Source of the DNA: Muribaculaceae bacterium
GTDB taxonomy: Bacteria; Bacteroidota; Bacteroidia; Bacteroidales; Muribaculaceae
DNA length: 33,001 nucleotides
NCBI GenBank assembly: GCA_016302215.1
Contig: JAEDNZ010000001.1
Span: 1 to 33,001, forward strand
Direction of reading: 5' to 3'
A program made the translations under genes and the position numbers. The notes beneath the pieces are model-generated. The model had not been told where the DNA came from, ran no database searches, and was given only the letters and a program-made list of their open reading frames with translations. Of this stretch, positions 14,562 through 20,278 are shown one piece after another (position 1 is the stretch's first letter; each line of letters starts with the position of its first letter).

Positions 14562-15025
14562 AGTGTGTATTGCTTGGTTATGTCTCGATAGCGTGTAGCC
14601 CCCTTGGACTTATAGGCCTCGAGCACCTGACGCCGCTGGGGTCCATGGAGAAGGTGACTGACGTGCAGCCACTCGCCACCGAACTCGCAGATCAGCTGGT
14701 CGTAGGGGATGTCGGACCTCGCGATCTGCTCAAAAAGGTCCTTGTTGTCAGCCGGGCTGCCGACGGTGATGTCAGCCGCCTCGCCCTTGGGGTGCTGGGA
14801 TTTCGGGGTCCCGCCGACGGCTGCGTTGAGGGCCGGCTGCCTATAGCCGGATGTAACGGTCACCGGGCCACCATGCAGGTCGCGTATAGGCTGCAGCACC
14901 TCCTTGGCTAGGGCCTTCAGCGCCTGCAGGTGGACTGCATCGGTCACCTGGTTGATGATCTGTAGCTCCTTGGCCTTGGTGCTGGCACAGAGCTCCTCGA
15001 GCGTAAAATTAGGACTCAGGTTCAT
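14558..15025 (-). CDS. Peptidase M15 endolysin
   Basis: A 155-residue peptidase M15 (D-Ala-D-Ala carboxypeptidase-like, M15A_3 type). The signature SGYRQP (59-64), SQHPKGEAADI with zinc ligands H78 and D85, and LHVS with H121 are all present. It starts NLSPNFTLEELCAS, typical of phage M15 enzymes. It cleaves peptidoglycan cross-link peptides at the end of infection. No signal peptide is seen, so release would need a holin, possibly the membrane protein encoded just upstream, with which it shares a TAATG junction. Confidence 0.92.
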   Translation of the reverse strand: MNLSPNFTLEELCASTKAKELQIINQVTDAVHLQALKALAKEVLQPIRDLHGGPVTVTSGYRQPALNAAVGGTPKSQHPKGEAADITVGSPADNKDLFEQIARSDIPYDQLICEFGGEWLHVSHLLHGPQRRQVLEAYKSKGATRYRDITKQYTL

Positions 15026-15432
15026 TATTCAGTTCCTCCCTCATAGGCTGCTTTTGACTGTTCTTTGAGTTTGCCCACGACGCCCTCGGCGTCGGAGCCG
15101 AAGGGGGGATCTCTCTGAGGGCATTTGGAGTTGCGGCAGTACATTATCCGGCAGACGGCGGTCTCCGTGTGGGCGTCGTCCAGCTTGTGACGGAGTGATG
15201 AGTTGAGCTTTATCTGCTCGAGCACCTCCGCCTCCTTGGCGGCCATCAGCTCCTGCGTCTTGGCTTCACGCTCCCTGTACTCGTCGGCCAGCTGCTTGTA
15301 GCTGTCTGCGATGCTCTTTTGATTGTCTATCTGGAGTGCCGTCTTGCGCTCCTTGATGGTCACAATAGCCAGCAGGCCCCCGGTCGGGATGAGCGCTGCC
15401 AGCAGTGCACTTATAATAGTTGTCCAATCCAT
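15025..15432 (-). CDS. Membrane-anchored coiled-coil protein, possible holin or spanin part
   Basis: A 135-residue protein with one N-terminal membrane segment (about 5-26, TIISALLAALIPTGGLLAIV), a long charged coiled coil (about 28-90, including ADEYREREAKTQELMAAKEA) and a cysteine-bearing tail (CRIMYCRNSKC). One TM plus coiled coil just before the endolysin suggests a holin-like or i-spanin-like lysis protein, a common arrangement in Bacteroidetes phages. The role is inferred from topology and neighbours. Confidence 0.6.
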   Translation of the reverse strand: MDWTTIISALLAALIPTGGLLAIVTIKERKTALQIDNQKSIADSYKQLADEYREREAKTQELMAAKEAEVLEQIKLNSSLRHKLDDAHTETAVCRIMYCRNSKCPQRDPPFGSDAEGVVGKLKEQSKAAYEGGTE

Positions 15433-15448
15433 ATAGTCGTGCCGATTT

Positions 15449-15661
15449 TTATGCCTCCTCCATTCCTTCTGGGAGTTCTGGGCTTTCCTCTTCCCATCCC
15501 TGTGTTATGCAGGTTTCGTACTCGACATAGAAAGTCCTGCCTGTCCCGTCCATTTCACAAAGTGGCTTGTAGCCTTCGCTTTTGTACCTTTCTGCTGCTT
15601 CGCCAGTTTCGGCGGTCACAACGGCGGAGAGATTTCCGTCTTTCATCTTTGCAAGTTTCAT
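15449..15661 (-). CDS. Hypothetical small protein overlapping the RT 3' end
   Basis: A 70-residue acidic protein (SAVVTAETGEAAERYKSEGY, then GRTFYVEYETC) of unknown family. It overlaps the RT gene by 107 bases in another frame. Its composition looks like a real soluble protein, while the overlapped RT tail is a basic, low-complexity run, so both may be genuine, or the RT tail may be a late extension. A second ATG at 15646 would shorten the overlap to 92 bases. Confidence 0.5.
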   Translation of the reverse strand: MKLAKMKDGNLSAVVTAETGEAAERYKSEGYKPLCEMDGTGRTFYVEYETCITQGWEEESPELPEGMEEA

Positions 15662-17060
15662 ATTCGTAGTAGTTTATTAAGTTATTAAAGTCTGTAATTG
15701 ATTGATATACCGTAGTGTATATCTTTTTGAGTTTGAATACTATATGATTAGGTTTATACACAACATAGAGCCATTCGCTGTACGCATTCAGCACCTTATC
15801 AGCGATTGCCCTTTGTATGTTATACGCAGCACAATGCGAGAATAGCCCGAAATACGAGTTAAGCGACTTACAGAGCTCTCGTGCGTTATTCAGGCAGGGA
15901 TGCCGCAATGCCTCTCTGACCACATCAATGCAATAGCCGTGAGTCCTGTTGCTGATATAAATCCTCTGCATTTTTATAACTCTTCCGCAGAACGCAACAC
16001 CTCTATCGGCTGGCTGGATGTAGAGTTTCTTCGGGTGTATCGTCAAACCCTTGCTCTCGTACATCGACTTGGCCGTGCGATAGCCTTTCCAAAGCGTTTG
16101 CAGGTCGCTTGCAACATTGCAAGCATCGTCCACGAACTGCGTATGATATAAGCCATCTATACCTGCGAGTGCCTCGTTTACATCCGCAAGGAATAAACAA
16201 GCCATCAGTTGCGAGAGGTACTTACCAATAGGCAGCCCTTTCCCTGCACGAAGCCTCTTATTTACGGGAACAAGGTCAAGAAGGTGCTGCGAGCCTCGTA
16301 TTTCAGCGTTCAATGTTGGCTCGTCATATAAGATCCTTCTTATCATCTCTATCGAAAAGGCATCATCTCTACCGTATTCCTTCGGCATCTCATCGTAATA
16401 CTTGATGAATAGCTGGAACGCCTTGTCGCGGTCAATGCTCATAAAGAAGCCGCTTATGTCATAGGTCATCACATAGCAAGGTTGGCTATAACCACAGGAC
16501 GCTTTATATATGTTATCTCTTATCTGTTCCGCAGCGGTCTGCACGGAGTACCCTTTCCGATTTCCGTGCGATACATTTCCGCCTTTAGTGTGTGCGTACT
16601 CCGCCACCTCTACCAGCAGCGGAGCAACAAGATGATGCACTACCCTGTCAATGCACGGAGAGCAGTATATTTCACGATAGCAAGGCCTCGATACCGCAAA
16701 CAAGATGCTTCTGCTTGGTTGCCAAGTGCCATCTTTCAATTGGCTTATCAAAGACACAAGGGAAGACAGATGATAGTGGAGAGTTGCCGCTCCTTTGCTC
16801 TGATGCTTATTTGCATAGCAAGTGGCTTCCGCTTCAAGAACACGAGCAGCGAAAGAAGATAGTAATTCGGAGGACGGAACGCACCGATAGCGATTGTAAG
16901 TGTTGTTGTTCGTTACATTACCATTGTTGGCGTTGCACACCCACGCATTCGTAGCATTGTTACGAACTGCACACCACAGTCCTTTCTCCGCTGTCGAAAT
17001 ACCTTGCTCTTCACAAGGGCGGAGACCCTTAATATCTTCTCGCTCACTCAACTTCGTCAT
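15555..17060 (-). CDS. DGR reverse transcriptase
   Basis: A 501-residue reverse transcriptase of the diversity-generating retroelement class. Domains: an N-terminal tail encoded by the template repeat (28-64), then the RT core from about residue 94, with REIYCSPCIDRVVHH (129-143), the catalytic DISGFF (201-206), IGKYLSQ (278-284) and the FVDD box (309-312). IGxxxSQ is the hallmark that separates DGR RTs from group II intron and retron RTs, and the FVDD box has F in place of the usual Y. It copies TR RNA with adenine errors and the cDNA replaces VR. ATG 17060, two bases after the Avd stop, is the only ATG before the core, so TR appears to be translated as part of the protein. No maturase or nuclease domain is present. 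Confidence 0.93.
   Translation of the reverse strand: MTKLSEREDIKGLRPCEEQGISTAEKGLWCAVRNNATNAWVCNANNGNVTNNNTYNRYRCVPSSELLSSFAARVLEAEATCYANKHQSKGAATLHYHLSSLVSLISQLKDGTWQPSRSILFAVSRPCYREIYCSPCIDRVVHHLVAPLLVEVAEYAHTKGGNVSHGNRKGYSVQTAAEQIRDNIYKASCGYSQPCYVMTYDISGFFMSIDRDKAFQLFIKYYDEMPKEYGRDDAFSIEMIRRILYDEPTLNAEIRGSQHLLDLVPVNKRLRAGKGLPIGKYLSQLMACLFLADVNEALAGIDGLYHTQFVDDACNVASDLQTLWKGYRTAKSMYESKGLTIHPKKLYIQPADRGVAFCGRVIKMQRIYISNRTHGYCIDVVREALRHPCLNNARELCKSLNSYFGLFSHCAAYNIQRAIADKVLNAYSEWLYVVYKPNHIVFKLKKIYTTVYQSITDFNNLINYYEYETCKDERRKSLRRCDRRNWRSSRKVQKRRLQATL
16868..16980 (-). repeat. DGR template repeat (TR)
   Basis: A 113-base near-copy of VR (offset 615). It holds 30 coding-strand adenines, many in AAC/AAT codons. 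Fifteen of those adenines differ in VR (nine A to G, five A to T, one A to C), against one difference among the other 83 positions (16956, a third-base T to C). The last 29 bases (16868-16896), at the 3' end in coding sense, are identical in both copies and would act as the site where homing begins. It lies inside the RT reading frame. Confidence 0.95.
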
Positions 17061-17062
17061 TT

Positions 17063-17410
17063 TTAGGCTTGTTGATTCTGGCTCATCTTACTTACTTGAG
17101 ATATGACATTTTCACAAGACTCATCTATTACAGCAGCCACTTTCGGAGGCCAGCCTCCAAGGGCGGCTATAAAATAAGCCTGTGCCTGTATGTCATAGGC
17201 GGACTCGATTATCCTCTTCCGATAGTCAAGCCCTTGAAGATGCCTGTAACAGTGCTTGAATAGCAACGCTCCCTCTTTGAGTATCGTGTCTATATAGTTA
17301 TGCTGTACTATCTTATAAGCACGCTTCCCGTGAGTTATCATATAATTGTTGAGCGTTACCACCCTGCCTATTACAGGTGTTTTCAATGCAGCCCGTGTTC
17401 TATTATTCAT
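17063..17410 (-). CDS. avd: Avd-like accessory variability determinant
   Basis: A 115-residue basic, all-helical protein in the standard Avd position between the target gene and the RT gene. Avd proteins form a pentameric four-helix-bundle barrel that binds the RT and TR RNA and is needed for mutagenic homing. Segments fitting the helices are KRAYKIVQHNYIDTILKEGA, then RKRIIESAYDIQAQAYFIAA and PPKVAAVIDESCENVISQVS. Identification rests on length, charge, helix pattern and context; similarity was not computed. It follows the VR hairpin and ends two bases before the RT start. Confidence 0.85.
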   Translation of the reverse strand: MNNRTRAALKTPVIGRVVTLNNYMITHGKRAYKIVQHNYIDTILKEGALLFKHCYRHLQGLDYRKRIIESAYDIQAQAYFIAALGGWPPKVAAVIDESCENVISQVSKMSQNQQA

Positions 17411-17447
17411 CTGTCTATTCCTTGTGTTTCCTATATTCTGTGTCTAT

Positions 17448-17465
17448 GGCGCGCTACCGCACGCC
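17448..17465 (-). promoter_or_regulatory. GC-rich hairpin just past VR
   Basis: On the minus strand GGCGTGC and GCGCGCC form a 7-bp stem (one G-T) closing a 4-base loop GGTA, 17 bases past the VR end and nine past the target stop codon. DGRs such as that of Bordetella phage BPP-1 need a similar hairpin or cruciform with a 4-base loop downstream of VR for efficient target recognition. It could also act as a weak terminator. Confidence 0.65.
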
Positions 17466-17474
17466 TACGATAAA

Positions 17475-19109
17475 TCATAAGGCGGAGGACGGAACGCACC
17501 GATAGCGATTGCAAGTGGCGCCGTACGACACACTACCATTGCTGGCGTAGCACACCCACGCATACGCAGCGCTGTAACGAACTGCACACCACAGTACCGA
17601 GGAGCCGTATCCGCCAGTAACATAAACAATTCTATGTCTCACGCCTAATGTCGGACTGTACCAGCCTTCATAGGATGCGAGATAGGTAGCAAGTGCCGTG
17701 TACAGATTGGTACATCTCGGACTGCTCGTCGTTGTGGCTCTATTGTAGTAGTATGAAGAGCCAAGCAAGTCATTACACAGAGCCAACCCCACCACATTTT
17801 TTGCCCAAGCAATTGCAGGGCAGTCAGGGATGTTATAGTCAAGAATCGTCGATGCACTCGCCCTCGTGATGGTCGGAGTTGCAATCATCCACTTATCCCC
17901 AGCAAGGATTGCCTCCGAGCCTTTCGCCCCCGGTGTAAGTATCGGGCGAGTCGTAGAGTTGACTCCCGTGTCATCCATATTGACACCCTTCGCTATCTGC
18001 TGATTGTATATATAGTCCCTCACGCTTGCACGGAGAGGTAAGTAACCGCTGCCTCCAGATGTTCCGTGCTGTGCGTTGATGTTATACTTCGCAAGCAGCC
18101 CTGTGTTTATCTTGTTAGTGCCATCAGTGAGCCAGAAATACATATCTTCTCCAACAGCGGCTGTCTCTCCGTTTGCGTTAAGTATCAGCGTCTTTACCTG
18201 CCCGTTATCCGCAAGGTTTTCCGTAGTAAGCCCGGAGTATATAGCATAGGAGTGTCTGTACCACTCGCTGAACTGCCAAAGATAGTCAGTTCTTGCATCT
18301 TCGTCTTCCGTGCCACAATTGGCTGCGACAGCGCCCGTTACTTTCTCGAAGGTAAACGATGCTCCTGTATTCGCACTCACAAAAGCCAAGTGCGTGTCGT
18401 CCACCGTCACAACTGACCACTCATTCGAGAGCATCTTGCCTGTTACTCCGTTTGCGTCTGTATTGGCAACGATTTCAGCCTCTGCATCCGCTCCCGACGC
18501 TACGGAGTTATAAAATGGCGAGCCACCATTAAACCAATGTGAGTGGCGTAAGTTATTGGCGTGGTCAACCGCCGTGTTCCCCGTAATGTCGTAATACCTT
18601 TGCGGGTCTGTCACGGAGTCATCTTTGAAGTAAGCCCATCCGAGCAACTTCCAGCCCATTCCGTTGCATCTTACAGCTAATCCTATCGGCTCGGATAGGT
18701 CATAAGTGCCACCATCGGCTACAGTCCTCTTGTACCCGTTTCTTTTCCACCTCTCGTTCATCTCCTTGAGCGACCACCGCTTGAAGATGCGAGGTTCTCC
18801 TTTCAGGTCAGTCTTCCTTGTTACCACACCGAGGTCGGTGTCGTGCAGCACCGTCTCCTCTGTCTCTTCCGTCACAAAGCCGAGATTTGGGTTGTCAGCA
18901 ATATATGCCGTGCCTCCGTCAGCCGTATATACGGGAGTAGCAACGGGCGTGAAAATTTGCCCGTATTGTTCTGCTTCAAGGTCGTTATGCAACGCCTCTA
19001 CACAGGTGCGGAAGTCTTGTGGATTAATCTTCTCGTCACTGCCTTGCTTGCCTCTTATGGCATCTGCAAGGTCTGTGAGGTACTCTTTCAGATTATTGGT
19101 CTTACTCAT
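17475..19109 (-). CDS. DGR target protein, tail receptor-binding protein
   Basis: A 544-residue protein that ends in the variable repeat. The N-terminus (LKEYLTDLADAIRGKQGSDE) is a motif common at the start of phage virion proteins. A segment AYIADNPNLGF (68-78) resembles repeats in the neighbouring fibre. The middle is a repeat-poor beta-rich region, and the C-terminus (from about 480: EGWYSPTLGVRHRIVYV, then LWCAVR, YAWVCY, NRYRCVPSS) has the signature of the C-type-lectin/formylglycine-enzyme fold used by most DGR targets. VR covers residues 506-542; twelve residues differ from those TR would encode. Tail module position and the lectin fold indicate a receptor-binding tip protein whose binding surface is diversified. 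Confidence 0.92.
   Translation of the reverse strand: MSKTNNLKEYLTDLADAIRGKQGSDEKINPQDFRTCVEALHNDLEAEQYGQIFTPVATPVYTADGGTAYIADNPNLGFVTEETEETVLHDTDLGVVTRKTDLKGEPRIFKRWSLKEMNERWKRNGYKRTVADGGTYDLSEPIGLAVRCNGMGWKLLGWAYFKDDSVTDPQRYYDITGNTAVDHANNLRHSHWFNGGSPFYNSVASGADAEAEIVANTDANGVTGKMLSNEWSVVTVDDTHLAFVSANTGASFTFEKVTGAVAANCGTEDEDARTDYLWQFSEWYRHSYAIYSGLTTENLADNGQVKTLILNANGETAAVGEDMYFWLTDGTNKINTGLLAKYNINAQHGTSGGSGYLPLRASVRDYIYNQQIAKGVNMDDTGVNSTTRPILTPGAKGSEAILAGDKWMIATPTITRASASTILDYNIPDCPAIAWAKNVVGLALCNDLLGSSYYYNRATTTSSPRCTNLYTALATYLASYEGWYSPTLGVRHRIVYVTGGYGSSVLWCAVRYSAAYAWVCYASNGSVSYGATCNRYRCVPSSAL
17483..17595 (-). repeat. DGR variable repeat (VR)
   Basis: The 113-base partner of TR at the 3' end of the target gene. 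Sixteen positions differ from TR, fifteen at TR adenines. The amino-acid changes, using RT residue numbers for TR, are N34Y, N35S, T37A, N38Y, N43Y, N45S, N48S, T50S, N51Y, N52G, N53A and Y55C, plus one silent change at V49. Asn codons at 46 and 57 are still as in TR. The Trp, Cys and Arg scaffold positions (LWCAVR, AWVC, NRYRC) are unchanged. Confidence 0.95.
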
Positions 19110-19111
19110 AG

Positions 19112-20128
19112 CTATACCTCCGTGTTAAGGGTTGTCGTTATTGCTGATGCTATGGCAGCATCTACCTCGCTCTTTGTGTAGGCGTCTCCAATGCCGTAGC
19201 CTGCAAGGGTCGTTGCCTTGTCTGCTTTTTTCGATACATCGGGTATCTCCGTCTTTAGTGCTATATTTGGCTTGTCTGCCAAGTACACGGGGTCGCTCTC
19301 GCTTTGTAATGCCGTTGCACCCTTGGCTGCACCGCTGCGGATAGTGTCAAGGTCTGTGATAGTGTCTTGCTTTCCGTCAATGAGAGCCTTTATCTGTGTG
19401 TCGTCGTAGTTCTCAAGCCCTGCAAGTTTAGCCTTCTCTGCATCGGTATAGTCATTGGAAGAAAGACCTTTGCCTTCCTCTTTGTCAACCTTTTCGTTAA
19501 GCTCGCTCTTGAGTGCAAGGTTCGGCTTATCAGCCGCATAGATAGGGTCGCTCTCCGTGTATGACTGCAATGCGGTACTTCCTTTCTCCGCACCTTGCCT
19601 TATGGCATCAAGGTCGGAGATTGTATCCTGCTTCCCGTCAAGCAGCGGTCTGATGAGCGATGCACCGCCCTCGTACAGGTCAGCCTTGTCAGCCTCTGTG
19701 AGGTCAGCATAGGTCATCTTGTCGCCTTTGTCACCTTTCGTTCCGATAGCCATATCCATCGCTATCTCAAGGGCTTCGATAGTGATTACTCCGTCGTTCT
19801 CTATGTTTTCCTGATAAGAGTGCTTGACAAGTTCAAAGCAAGCATCCTTGTCAACGGTTCTCATTCCCACCTCTTTGTCATTCTCCCTTACAACGATGGT
19901 GTAAACGCCAATTACCTTCTGGTCTTTTCCGTAGAAGGAAAACGCAAGGATACTTCCGTCGTCTCCCGTTACCTCAAACTCCGTTATCTTCGTTTCGATT
20001 CCTCTCGGGTTGACAAGACTAACAGAGATGTCCCTGCCCCGCATATCGAACGGGGACAGCACTCCCTCTATCCTTTGCCTTATCAGAGCTAGCACCCTGA
20101 TGTCATTACCTATCCTCTTTTTGTACAT
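19112..20128 (-). CDS. Tail fibre with collagen-like and repeat segments
   Basis: A 338-residue tail fibre. The N-terminal 120 residues are an alpha/beta or beta-rich virion-attachment-like region (SVSLVNPRGIETKITEF, VIGVYTIVVRENDKEVG). A short collagen-like GTKGDKGDK (129-137) leads to two related repeats (164-209 and 251-294) with DGKQDTI, TALQS and YAADKPN/YLADKPN. The C-terminus (YGIGDAYTKSEVDAAIA) is typical of phage fibre ends. It lies two bases upstream of the DGR target gene, and the shared ADxPN motif suggests the two proteins are parts of the same fibre. Its ATG follows a poly-A stretch in place of a Shine-Dalgarno. Confidence 0.85.
   Translation of the reverse strand: MYKKRIGNDIRVLALIRQRIEGVLSPFDMRGRDISVSLVNPRGIETKITEFEVTGDDGSILAFSFYGKDQKVIGVYTIVVRENDKEVGMRTVDKDACFELVKHSYQENIENDGVITIEALEIAMDMAIGTKGDKGDKMTYADLTEADKADLYEGGASLIRPLLDGKQDTISDLDAIRQGAEKGSTALQSYTESDPIYAADKPNLALKSELNEKVDKEEGKGLSSNDYTDAEKAKLAGLENYDDTQIKALIDGKQDTITDLDTIRSGAAKGATALQSESDPVYLADKPNIALKTEIPDVSKKADKATTLAGYGIGDAYTKSEVDAAIASAITTTLNTEV
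19247..19639 (-). repeat. Two internal repeats in the tail fibre
   Basis: Protein repeats at 19502-19639 and 19247-19378 share the order DGKQDTI, DLDxIRxGAxKGxTALQS, SDPxYxADKPN and ALKxE. They are about 45 residues each, separated by about 41 residues of charged linker. This looks like a duplicated fibre-shaft module. Confidence 0.8.
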
Positions 20129-20278
20129 ATGATGATTTTTTTTTTAATGCTACCTTGTGTTTACCACCATTATGTGTTATCTTTGTTGTGAGCAACCAGG
20201 CCACAGGGAGGGGGCTATCGTCCGACCAGCCAATGGGCAGGTTAGCCAATGAGCGCTATCCAGTGGAGGCGCTCATTT
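20129..20278. other. Intergenic gap with a strong inverted repeat
   Basis: The largest gap in the tail region. A perfect 9-bp inverted repeat, AATGAGCGC (20249-20257) with GCGCTCATT (20269-20277), begins one base past the tail-tip stop codon. The stem is followed by Ts only when read on the plus strand, so it is not an ordinary terminator for these minus-strand genes; it may be a processing or attenuation site. CATTGGCT occurs twice on the minus strand (around 20226-20252). No TTTG/TAnnTTTG promoter was found. Confidence 0.5.

Noticed and set aside
15555..17060. Group II intron or retron reverse transcriptase
   Set aside because: The motif is IGxxxSQ rather than the usual QGxxxSP, there is no maturase or HNH domain, no intron RNA or msr/msd structure was seen, and a TR/VR pair with adenine-specific differences is present.
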